Shown: piece after piece, positions 56,801 to 63,697 of the stretch
How the letters are laid out: each line of letters starts with the position of its first letter
Position numbering within the stretch: the first letter of the stretch is position 1
From: Planomonospora parontospora
GTDB taxonomy: Bacteria > Actinomycetota > Actinomycetes > Streptosporangiales > Streptosporangiaceae
DNA length: 64,000 bases
Direction: 5' to 3'
Assembly (NCBI GenBank): GCA_014647935.1
Contig: BMQD01000003.1
Coordinates: 310,001-374,000 of the forward strand
Notes under the pieces: generated by a model
The model's database searches: none
What the model was told of the DNA's origin: nothing
Seen by the model: only the letters and a program-made list of their open reading frames with translations
Made by a program: the position numbers and the translations under genes

Positions 56801-57648
56801 CGGTCCTGCAGACCCGGCACGACGGTGAGGCCGGGCACCCGGGCTCCGGCGCCGCGGGGCCGTCACGGACGGCCGCCGACCGGGAGCGGCCGGCCGGGCA
56901 GGCAGGGCAGGCCGCGCAGTGGGACTACCTGGTCTCGCCGGGTCCCTGGTGCACCCCCGTGCTGCGCGGCGCCCCCGGCTTCACCGGGGAGGTGCTGGAG
57001 ACCGGCCGCCCGCGCAACGACGTGCTGGTGCGGCCCGGGCGGGAGGAGCTCGCCGCGCGGGTCCGGACGCGGATCGGCCTGCCGCCCGGGAGGAGGGCCG
57101 TCCTCTACGTCCCCGCCCTCCGCGAGGACAGACCCCGGGGAAAGGACCGCTACCGGTTCGACCTCCGGCTGGACCTGGCGCGGATGCGGGAACGGCTCGG
57201 CCCGGACCACGTGGTGCTGGTCCGCAGGCATCCCGACGCCGTGGGCGGGGTGCCCGGCGCCGGTGACGGCTTCACCGTCGACGTCTCGGCCTACCCGGAC
57301 GTCCAGGAACTCTTCCTGGTGGCCGACGTCCTGGTCACGGACTACTCCCCGGCGGTCTTCGGTTTCGCGCTGACCGGCCGGCCGATCCTCTTCTACACCT
57401 ACGACCTGGAGCGCCGCCGCGACCGGGGCCTCGACTGCCCCTTCGACCTCGCGCGGGCCCCCGGGCCGCTGCTGCGCACCACCGACGAGGTGGCCGCCGC
57501 GCTGCGCGGGCTCGACGCGGTCGCCGGGGAGTACGCGGAGCGCCGTGCGTCCTTCGCGGCGGAGTACTGCGGGCTCGACGACGGTTCCGCCGCCGCCCGG
57601 GTGGTCGAGGCGGTCTTCGGTCCCCGAGAGGCGGTCTTCGGTCCCTGA
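53884..57648 (+). CDS. Bifunctional GT2 glycosyltransferase / CDP-glycerol glycerophosphotransferase (TagF-like)
   Basis: A 1254-residue fusion. The N-terminal GT2 (1-330) reads LSVIVPVYNVEPYLGACLESL, VMVDDGSTDDGA and FVAFLDSDDMLPLHALETM. The C-terminal part (about 860-1245) is a CDP-glycerol:poly(glycerophosphate) transferase domain: LETGRPRNDVLVR, VLYVPALRED, VLVRRHPD and VLVTDYSPAVFGFALTGRPILFY. The middle holds Ser/Gly/Pro- and Ala/Gly/Thr-rich low-complexity tracts near 560-600 and 695-730. It probably builds or starts a poly(glycerol phosphate) glycopolymer. A 21-bp tandem duplication repeats EAVFGP at the C-terminus. Confidence 0.88.
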   Translation: MPLLSVIVPVYNVEPYLGACLESLAAQTWRDLEVVMVDDGSTDDGARIAEEYRERDPRFRLLRQPNAGLGAARNAGLRQASGEFVAFLDSDDMLPLHALETMAGSLLETGSDLVSGNVKRFSGRGLRQSAMHRTVCARPLRRAHITSHEALMRDRLVTNKLWRRSFWDEQGFAFPEGVLYEDIGVALQAHFLAKAVDVLAADVYLWRDREGEQQSITQDRARVKGVEDRFAAVRSVRGFLLSSGFAEHVPAWDRTVLDSDLFLFMKALPRGDDDFRRRFMELAGAYLDEAGPGVPASLPAPRRVLWHLVRQGRLADVLEALAWERTGEPRAVRRGGRYHLKAPVDGVPAEVTRLRDDLALLHRVDDVRREGGRLVVEGRATVRHLRPEQRVHQQVFASLVRSGDGRRIRVPVTAVRAAPIEYPRGSSRRRDWGGFRLVVDPGRLSGGPGASTWHVELLVVHRGMVRRDRLRFGGPESARRDAPRNVPELGFEVSPGTRMVTGRAADGAFTIQLEPERFRLTGRTVSGDRLRLTGRSSGSPVAPVLELVREPGGTVLSYPLLGGDGPPGSPASSGRPPGSSDLPASSGPSGPSGSPGSSGSFRAEFDLRDVLPERLPRLDAAGPEAAALDTKVEWRARIADGEAGETWPVLDGLGAWRGVRGGREVVVAPSPAGELTLRVQPPAATVERAEWSSGTADATATGELTAAGGATGDTAAGGATASAGAAGAGATGTEEARLLLAGRFADAGETPERLVVLSADRDGEWSFPVRCAGGRFEAVVTPAAAESLAGTLPLPEGRYGLALRTAGRDLPLETSRGEAEQGTAGQGATDLGTAGRGAAGRRFAFEADGTGHAVLTVHGDLADDERGAENQRRLRTGRYQAWRGEPLRQAVLFDGQAGRRFAGDPKAVYEELRRRGTGLETLWVVRDGQVELPPDVTPVRRGGADHYEALARCRYVVTDVHLPPWFEHRDGQTVLQTRHDGEAGHPGSGAAGPSRTAADRERPAGQAGQAAQWDYLVSPGPWCTPVLRGAPGFTGEVLETGRPRNDVLVRPGREELAARVRTRIGLPPGRRAVLYVPALREDRPRGKDRYRFDLRLDLARMRERLGPDHVVLVRRHPDAVGGVPGAGDGFTVDVSAYPDVQELFLVADVLVTDYSPAVFGFALTGRPILFYTYDLERRRDRGLDCPFDLARAPGPLLRTTDEVAAALRGLDAVAGEYAERRASFAAEYCGLDDGSAAARVVEAVFGPREAVFGP
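57607..57645 (+). repeat. 21-bp tandem duplication at the end of the TagF-like gene
   Basis: GAGGCGGTCTTCGGTCCC occurs at 57607-57624 and again at 57628-57645, adding seven codons just before the stop. It is a recent in-frame duplication; effect on function unlikely. Confidence 0.9.
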
Positions 57649-57751
57649 TCGGCACGGTGAGTGACGGAGGGGGACCCGGACGGGCGGGTACCCGGACGAC
57701 CCCCGCTCGGCCGTCAGAAGGTCAAAGCAGTCGATGCCCTTTCCGGGGGTT

Positions 57752-57825
57752 GGTCAAGAAGTGGCATGGAGACCTTCCGTTGGTTACAGACCGTCAATTC
57801 CGGTAACCGGGGGGTCGCCATGCTG
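57752..57825 (+). promoter_or_regulatory. Leader of the CDP-alcohol transferase gene, copied at 60098
   Basis: These 74 bp run from GGTCAAG to the ATGCTG start and match 60098-60171 without gaps at 54 of 74 positions, with identical blocks GGTCAAG, ATGGAGA and GGGGTCGCCATGCTG. A duplicated promoter/leader is inferred. A further GGTCAA box lies at 57719. Confidence 0.55.
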
Positions 57826-58701
57826 ATCTGCATGAGGGTCTACTCGCTGGACGACGTCCGTGCCACCTGCAAGCAGAAGGACTCCTGGTGGACCGTCTTC
57901 CTGGTCGACCCGGTGGCGTGCCGGCTGGCTCTGGTCGTCGCCAACCGCACGGACGTCACGCCCAACGGGCTCACCGGCCTCTCGCTGGTGCTCGGCACGG
58001 GTGCGGCGGTCGCGTTCGCGGCGGGACGGCTCGCGGCGGGGGCCGCGTTGTTCTACCTGAGCTTCCTGGTCGACTGCATGGACGGGAAGATCGCCCGGCT
58101 CAAGGGCACGGGCACGCCGTTCGGGCTCTGGGTCGACTTCGTGGGCGACCGGATCCGGGAGGTCTGCTGCGCGGCCGGCCTGGCGTTCGGGCAGTACGCG
58201 GCGACCGGTGAGGTGGCCTACATCCTGCTCGGCGCCGGGGTGACGGTGCTGGACCTCTTCCGCTACGTGAACGCGGCGCAGATGCGGCGGGTGCGCGAGG
58301 TGGTCAGGGAGATCCGGGAGTCCCGGGGCGAGGGGGAGGCCCCCGTCGCGAGGGCGGAGATCACCGCCGTCCTGGACGAGGCCGGCTCGCTGATCGGCCG
58401 GTCCTCCGCGCGGCGGCCGTACCGGGGCGCCCGCCGGGCGATCGGGAGGTACCGCCTGATCGGTCCGTTCCTGGCCCGCTACCGGGTGCGCACCCATCTG
58501 ATGAGCGGTATCGAGTTCCACGCCGCGGTCTTCGTGGTGGCCCCGCTCCTCGGCTCCTGGGCGCTGCTGCCCGTCTCGGCCGCGGCGGGCGGGATGCTCC
58601 TGCTGAACGAGGCGTATCTGATCTGCCGGCTGTGGCGGTTCACCCGGACGGCGGCGCCCGCCGTACCGGCTCCGCGGAAACCGCAGCACCTGCCTGTCTG
58701 A
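57820..58701 (+). CDS. CDP-alcohol phosphatidyltransferase family protein
   Basis: A 293-residue membrane enzyme. The CDP-alcohol motif reads DCMDGKIARLKGTGTPFG then VDFVGD (DGx2ARx8Gx3Dx3D complete). It has several membrane helices. Such enzymes join a CDP-activated alcohol to another alcohol; here it may make a lipid or polymer precursor for the glycerol-phosphate locus. ATG 57820 has GGGGGG nearby and gives MLICMRVYSLDDV; ATG 57832 and a longer GTG 57661 start are also open. A related leader sequence recurs at 60098-60171. Confidence 0.85.
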   Translation: MLICMRVYSLDDVRATCKQKDSWWTVFLVDPVACRLALVVANRTDVTPNGLTGLSLVLGTGAAVAFAAGRLAAGAALFYLSFLVDCMDGKIARLKGTGTPFGLWVDFVGDRIREVCCAAGLAFGQYAATGEVAYILLGAGVTVLDLFRYVNAAQMRRVREVVREIRESRGEGEAPVARAEITAVLDEAGSLIGRSSARRPYRGARRAIGRYRLIGPFLARYRVRTHLMSGIEFHAAVFVVAPLLGSWALLPVSAAAGGMLLLNEAYLICRLWRFTRTAAPAVPAPRKPQHLPV

Positions 58702-58865
58702 CCGGCCGCGGCGGTATCCGCCCGGCACGACCGGACCCTGGCCGGTGCGGCGGTATCCGCCCGGCGCAGCCCGACCTCGACCGGTGCGGCGGTATCGCCC
58801 GGCGCACCGGCCCGACTCCGACCATCGCGGCGGCACCTGCCCGGCCGCCCGGCACACCTGTCCGA
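58702..58865. repeat. Four imperfect ~40-bp tandem repeats before the first sulfotransferase
   Basis: Units begin at 58702, 58742, 58781 and 58822, each carrying GCGGCGGTATCCGCCCGGC or a variant. They fill the gap between the CDP-alcohol transferase stop and the sulfotransferase leader. No gene is seen in them. Confidence 0.75.
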
Positions 58866-58892
58866 CCACATCTTTCACGGGGGTTCGTTGTG

Positions 58893-59951
58893 ATGCAGTC
58901 CGACCGTCCGATATTCGTGATCGGCTGCCCGCGTTCCGGGACGACGATGCTGCAGCTCATGCTGCACGCGCACCCGCGCATCGCGGTGCCGCCGGAGACC
59001 CGCTTCATGCTCGCCGCCTACCAGCGCCGGCTCAACTTCGGCGACCTCGACGATCCGACGCGCCGCCACGAGCTGGCCGAGTGGCTGGTCGAGCGCCGGC
59101 AGAACCGCTTCCAGGACCTGGGGCTGGACGCGGCAGAGGTGACCCGGGAGATCGTCGACGGTCCGGGCACGCTCGGCTCGGCGCTGGGCATCGTGCTGCG
59201 CGCCTACGCGGCCCGGTTCGGCAAGCCGCGCTGGGGCGACAAGCGGCCGTCGTACTTCAAGAGCGTCGACGTGCTGCTCCGGCTCTTCCCGGACGCGCAG
59301 TTCGTGCACCTGATCCGGGACGGCCGCGACTGCGTGGCGTCGCTGAAGGAGATGCCCTGGTACAACAAGGACATCTCCCACGCGATCGCGATCTGGGCCG
59401 AGGCGATGGACTTCGCCCGCGAGCGCGCGCCGAAGCTGCCCGCGGGCAGCTACCACGAGCTGCGCTACGAGCGGCTGACCCGCGACCCCGAGACCGAGCT
59501 GCGGGGGCTCTGCGACTTCCTCGGTGAGGACTTCGACCCGGCGATGTGCGAGCCGAGCCGGGTGGCGGGCGTCGCCGTACCGGAGCACAAGACCTGGCAC
59601 GTGAACACGCACGAGCAGGTCACCACCGCGAGGTCGGGCTCGTGGCGGGACCGGCTGAAGCCGTGGGAGGTCTCGCTGTGCGAGAGCGTGCTCGGCGACC
59701 GGTTGGAGGAGTTCGGCTACGAGCTCAGCGGGGCGCCGAAGCCGTCGAAGACGCAGCTGCTCGCCTACCGGCAGGCCGCGGCCGTGCGGAGGCTGACCCG
59801 GGCCAAGCGCGCGGCCCACGACCGGCTGGTACGGCTCCGCGAGCCGAACCCGGTCGCGGCCCGGCTCACCTCCGCCCAGCTGCGGCTGGCCGGGCTGCCC
59901 CTCCTCGCCCCGGAGAAGGCCCAGGACAAGCCCGTCCTCGTCGACCGGTGA
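58893..59951 (+). CDS. Sulfotransferase 1 of a tandem triplet
   Basis: A 352-residue cytosolic sulfotransferase-family protein. The 5'-phosphosulfate loop is FVIGCPRSGTTMLQLML, and the 3'-phosphate site is VHLIRDGRDCVASL. It would move sulfate from PAPS to a hydroxyl or amine, probably of a glycan or lipid precursor here. It has no signal peptide or membrane helix. ATG 58893 follows GGGGG and is used in all three copies; GTG 58890 is adjacent. Blocks of near-identical DNA are shared with both following paralogues. Confidence 0.88.
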   Translation: MQSDRPIFVIGCPRSGTTMLQLMLHAHPRIAVPPETRFMLAAYQRRLNFGDLDDPTRRHELAEWLVERRQNRFQDLGLDAAEVTREIVDGPGTLGSALGIVLRAYAARFGKPRWGDKRPSYFKSVDVLLRLFPDAQFVHLIRDGRDCVASLKEMPWYNKDISHAIAIWAEAMDFARERAPKLPAGSYHELRYERLTRDPETELRGLCDFLGEDFDPAMCEPSRVAGVAVPEHKTWHVNTHEQVTTARSGSWRDRLKPWEVSLCESVLGDRLEEFGYELSGAPKPSKTQLLAYRQAAAVRRLTRAKRAAHDRLVRLREPNPVAARLTSAQLRLAGLPLLAPEKAQDKPVLVDR

Positions 59952-60254
59952 CCCGATCCGGGAGCCGGTGGTCCGCTCCGGATCGGGGACCCGGTCCGGA
60001 TCGGTGACCCGTCCCGGGCCCAGGAGTACGAGGGCCGGAGGGCCGGTCCGCTCACCGTCCTGAAGGGCACGGCCTGCTGCGGTCCGCGGGTAAAGAAGGT
60101 CAAGGACAGGTATGGAGATGTTCCGCTAGTCGCAGAGAGCCGGTTCCGGCGGGCGCGGGGTCGCCATGCTGGCAGGACGAGGGCCTGCTCGGCCGGATCG
60201 GGGGATCCGCCGCGGGACCGGGCCGTCCGCCGACTTTCACGGGGGTTCGTTGTG
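59952..60254. other. Intergenic region between sulfotransferases 1 and 2 with relic leader
   Basis: No intact gene was seen in these 303 bp. The first part has CCGGATCGG repeats; 60098-60171 is the diverged copy of the CDP-alcohol transferase leader ending in ATGCTG, but its following frame is not conserved. The last 21 bp (60234-60254) are identical to the leader of sulfotransferase 1. Confidence 0.65.
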
Positions 60255-61262
60255 ATGCAGTCCGACCGTCCGATATTCGTGATCGGCTGCCCGCGTTCCG
60301 GGACGACGATGCTGCGGCTCATGCTGCACGCGCACCCGCGCATCGCGGTGCCGCCGGAGACCCGCTTCACGGTGCCCGCCTACTACTACCGGTTCGCCTT
60401 CGGCGACCTGCGGGAGGAGCCCAACCGGCGGCGGCTGGGCCGGTGGATCGTGCGGGACGGCGACACCGGGTTCGAGGAGCTCGGTCTCGACGGGGACCGG
60501 TTCGTCGAGGACGTCGTCGTCGGGCCGCCCACGCTGGGATCGGCGATCGGCATCGCCTTCCGCTCCTACGCCGCGCGGCACGGCAGGCCGCGCTGGGCCG
60601 ACCGGCGGTCGGGCCACCACCACCAGGTGGACGTGATCCGGCGGCTGTTCCCGGACGCGCAGTTCGTGCACCTGGTCAGGGACGGCCGCGACTGCGTGGC
60701 GTCGCTGAAGGAGATGCCCTGGTACACCAGGGACGTCTTCCACGCGGTGAACAGCTGGGCCGAGGCGGCCGACTGCGGACGCCGGGCCCGCAGGCTCCCC
60801 GCGGACGGCTACTACGAGCTGCGCTACGAGGACCTGATGGCCGATCCGGAGATCGAGCTCGGCAAGCTCTGCGCCTTCCTCGGCGAGGACTACGACCCGG
60901 CCATGGCCGAGCCGTGCCTGGTGGCGAGGGGGGTGATCCCGCAGGCCAGGTCCCCGTACCCGAACGCCCGCGGCGAGGGGGTCGCGCTGCGCCCCGGTTC
61001 GTGGACCTCGCGGCTGGAGCCGTGGGAGGTCTCCCTCTGCGAGACCGTGCTCGGCGAGCGGCTGGCCGCCTTCGGGTACGAGCCGACCGGTGCGCCCGCG
61101 GCGGACCGGGCCCACGTCGCCGCGGTGGAGGAGATCGCCGCCCGCCGTCGCCGGGCCCGCCGGAGGCAGGAGGTCCGGGACCGGATCAACCGCTTCCGCG
61201 AGCGGGGCCCGGTGGCCGCGCAGCTCACCGTCCGGCAGCTGGGCGAGTTGGCGAGGGTGTGA
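60255..61262 (+). CDS. Sulfotransferase 2 of a tandem triplet
   Basis: A 335-residue sulfotransferase, the most divergent of the three. PAPS motifs are kept (FVIGCPRSGTTMLRLML and VHLVRDGRDCVASL), but the substrate side differs: FTVPAYYYRFAFGD replaces FMLAAYQRRLNFGD, and the WADRRSGHHHQVDVI segment replaces WGDKRPSYFKSVDVL. The acceptor may therefore differ. The C-terminal tail is Arg-rich. Its first 115 bp differ at one base from sulfotransferase 1. It is followed after two bases by copy 3. Confidence 0.88.
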   Translation: MQSDRPIFVIGCPRSGTTMLRLMLHAHPRIAVPPETRFTVPAYYYRFAFGDLREEPNRRRLGRWIVRDGDTGFEELGLDGDRFVEDVVVGPPTLGSAIGIAFRSYAARHGRPRWADRRSGHHHQVDVIRRLFPDAQFVHLVRDGRDCVASLKEMPWYTRDVFHAVNSWAEAADCGRRARRLPADGYYELRYEDLMADPEIELGKLCAFLGEDYDPAMAEPCLVARGVIPQARSPYPNARGEGVALRPGSWTSRLEPWEVSLCETVLGERLAAFGYEPTGAPAADRAHVAAVEEIAARRRRARRRQEVRDRINRFRERGPVAAQLTVRQLGELARV

Positions 61263-61264
61263 CC

Positions 61265-62356
61265 ATGCAGTCCGACCGGCCGGTGTTCGTGATCGGCTGC
61301 CCGCGTTCCGGGACGACGATGCTGCAGCTCATGCTGCACGCGCACCCGCGCATCGCGGTGCCGCCGGAGACCCGCTTCATGATCTCCGCCTACCAGCGGC
61401 GGCTCCACTTCGGTGACTTCACCGCGCCCGTCTGCCGCCGCGAGTTCGCCGAGTGGCTGGTGGGCCGCCGCCAGTCCCGCTTCCACGTGCTGGGGCTGGA
61501 CGCGGCAGAGGTGACCCGGGAGATCGTCGACGGTCCGGGCACGCTCGGCTCGGCGCTGGGCATCGTGCTGCGCGCCTACGCGGCCCGGTTCGGCAAGCCG
61601 CGCTGGGGCGACAAGCGGCCCTCCTACTTCCAGAACGTCGACGTGCTGCTCCGGCTCTTCCCGGACGCGCAGTTCGTGCACCTGATCCGGGACGGCCGCG
61701 ACTGCGTGGCGTCGCTGAAGGAGATGCCCTGGCACACCGGGACCGTGCACAGCTCGGTCTCCGTCTGGGCCGAGGCGGTCGACTTCTCCCGCAGCCGCGC
61801 GCCGAGGCTGCCCGCCGGCAGTTACCACGAGCTGCGCTACGAGGACCTGACGCGCGACCCCGAGACCCAGCTGCGCGGGCTCTGCGCCTTCCTGGGCGAG
61901 GACTTCGACCCGGTCATGTGCGAGCCGAAGCGGGTGGCGGGCATCGCCGTACCCGGGCACAAGACCTGGCACGCGCGGACCCACGGCGAGGTGACGACCG
62001 CGCGGTCGGGCTCGTGGCGGGACCGGCTGGAGCCGTGGGAGGTCTCCCTGTGCGAGAGCGTGCTCGGTGACCGGCTGGAGGGCCTCGGCTACGAGCTCAG
62101 CGGAGCGGCCAAGGCGTCGAGGACGCAGCTGCTCGCCTACGAGCGGACCACGACCATGCGGAGGCTGGCCCGGACCAAGCGGGCCGCCCTCGACCGGCTG
62201 GTACGGCTCCGCGAGCCGAACCCGGTCGCGGCCCGGCTCACCTCCGCCCAGCTGCGGCTGGCCGGGCTCCCGGGACCGGAGGACGAGCGCGTCCTCGCCG
62301 GACGGGGCGCGTTCCCGTCGTCACCGCCGTCACCGGAGGACGGGCTCACCGGATGA
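61265..62356 (+). CDS. Sulfotransferase 3 of a tandem triplet
   Basis: A 363-residue sulfotransferase close to copy 1: both have LGLDAAEVTREIVDGPGTLG and KPRWGDKRPSYF, and a 130-bp block (61491-61620) is identical to 59119-59248. PAPS loops CPRSGTTML and RDGRDCVASL are intact. Its C-terminus extends with a Ser/Pro-rich tail. Start 61265 lies two bases after the stop of copy 2, so they are co-transcribed. Its end overlaps the convergent GT4 gene by 11 bp. Confidence 0.88.
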   Translation: MQSDRPVFVIGCPRSGTTMLQLMLHAHPRIAVPPETRFMISAYQRRLHFGDFTAPVCRREFAEWLVGRRQSRFHVLGLDAAEVTREIVDGPGTLGSALGIVLRAYAARFGKPRWGDKRPSYFQNVDVLLRLFPDAQFVHLIRDGRDCVASLKEMPWHTGTVHSSVSVWAEAVDFSRSRAPRLPAGSYHELRYEDLTRDPETQLRGLCAFLGEDFDPVMCEPKRVAGIAVPGHKTWHARTHGEVTTARSGSWRDRLEPWEVSLCESVLGDRLEGLGYELSGAAKASRTQLLAYERTTTMRRLARTKRAALDRLVRLREPNPVAARLTSAQLRLAGLPGPEDERVLAGRGAFPSSPPSPEDGLTG

Positions 62357-63551
62357 CGTGATCGAAGAGCTCCTCCCAGCGGTCCAGGACCCGCTCCAGC
62401 CGGAACGCCCCGGCGTGCGCGCGGGCGGCGGCGCCCAGCCGCCGCCTCTCGCCCACCGGGTCCGCCGCGCCGCTCCTGTGCGCCGCTCCGCTCCCGTCCG
62501 TCGCGCCGGCCCCGTACGGCGGGCCGGCCGTGCCCGCCGCAACCGGTCCGCCCGCTTGAGCCGCCGCGCCCGCCGGGAACATCAGCCCGGCCAGCGCCGC
62601 GGCGAAGGCGTCCACGTCGGCCGGAGGCACCAGGATCCCGGTCTCCCCGTCGCGGACCAGCGACCGCACGCCGCCCGAGACGTCGAACGCCACCGACGGC
62701 ACGCCGTAGGACGCGGCCTCCGCGACGACCAGCGGCAGCCCCTCGTGCTCGCTGGAGAGGCCGAGGACGGAACCGCCGAGATACTCGCGCCCCATCTCCG
62801 CCGCGGGCACCGCGCCCCGGAAGACCACCCGGTCCGCCACCCCGCACGCCCGGGCGTGCGCCCGCAGCCGCTCCTCCTCGGCGCCCTCGCCGATCAGGTG
62901 GAGCTCCCATCCGGCCGGCCCGCTCCCGCACGCCATGGCGAAGGCCGAGATCAGCCGGTCGAACCGCTTCACGCCCTCCAGCCGGCCGACGCCGAGCACC
63001 CGGCGGGCGGTGAGGCCGGCGGTCCCGGCGGGCCAGGCGGGCAGCGGGTTCGGGATGGACCAGGTGTTGGGCAGCAGCGCGTGCTCGGAGAACAGCCAGG
63101 CGTCGTCCTCGCTGACGAACACCGCCCTCTCCAGGCGGCCGTAGTGGCCGCGGACCGAGCGCAGGTGCCAGGAGCCGCGGGCGTGCTGGTAGGAGCCGTG
63201 GTACTGGCCGATCGGGAGCAGGTGCCGCGGCAGCTGAGATCTGAGCCGGGCCACCACGCTCGGTGAGGACAGCACCGCGAAGCCGGGTGCCAGCCGGCCG
63301 GTCAGCTCGGCCAGGCGGCGGCGCTCGTGCCGGGCCGCCGTACGGGAGAGCCGCCCCGGCGGCGTGCGGTGGACCACGTGCCTCCGGTAGCGGGGCCGCT
63401 CCACGTAGCGGAACGGGTGCTCGGCCCGGTGCAGCCCGACCACGTGAACGTCGTGCCCGCGCTCGGCCAGGCCCTGCGCCACGGTGTGGGTGACCCGCTG
63501 GATCCCGCCCAGCGTGTCGGCGTCCAGGCAGGCGAACAGGACAGTGCTCAT
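62346..63551 (-). CDS. Family 4 glycosyltransferase (GT-B fold)
   Basis: A 401-residue retaining glycosyltransferase. The N-terminal domain begins VLFACLDADTLGGIQRVTHTVAQ; the donor-binding C-terminal domain has VGRLEGVKRFDRLISAF, LHLIGEGAEEERL and SSEHEGLPLVVAEAASYGVPSVAFD (E-x7-E). An Ala/Gly-rich insert (about 330-370) interrupts the last part. It transfers a sugar during glycopolymer assembly; the nucleotide sugar is unknown. The start region is duplicated upstream (63602-63638). Confidence 0.88.
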   Translation of the reverse strand: MSTVLFACLDADTLGGIQRVTHTVAQGLAERGHDVHVVGLHRAEHPFRYVERPRYRRHVVHRTPPGRLSRTAARHERRRLAELTGRLAPGFAVLSSPSVVARLRSQLPRHLLPIGQYHGSYQHARGSWHLRSVRGHYGRLERAVFVSEDDAWLFSEHALLPNTWSIPNPLPAWPAGTAGLTARRVLGVGRLEGVKRFDRLISAFAMACGSGPAGWELHLIGEGAEEERLRAHARACGVADRVVFRGAVPAAEMGREYLGGSVLGLSSEHEGLPLVVAEAASYGVPSVAFDVSGGVRSLVRDGETGILVPPADVDAFAAALAGLMFPAGAAAQAGGPVAAGTAGPPYGAGATDGSGAAHRSGAADPVGERRRLGAAARAHAGAFRLERVLDRWEELFDHVIR

Positions 63552-63697
63552 GGTCGTTCACCACTCCTCACTCGCTGCGCTCCCTGCGTCGGGTTCGCTC
63601 GGTGCTCATGGTCGTTCACCACTCCTCACTCGCTGCGCGGACGGCCTCGTTCCTCGGCCGGCCGCTGCGCTCCCTGCGTCGGGTTCACTCCGTGCTC
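63544..63697. repeat. Partial direct duplication spanning the GT4 start region
   Basis: 37 bp (63544-63580) recur exactly at 63602-63638, and the following TCCCTGCGTCGGGTTC recurs at 63671-63686 after a 32-bp insertion. The copied part includes the start codon and ribosome-site region. On the minus strand the outer copy opens a 13-codon frame (63609-63571) ending 16 bases before the GT4 ATG. Confidence 0.85.

Noticed and set aside
58702-58865. CRISPR-like reading of the 40-bp repeats before the sulfotransferases
   Set aside because: Units are contiguous and degenerate along their length, without unique spacers, and no cas genes are nearby.
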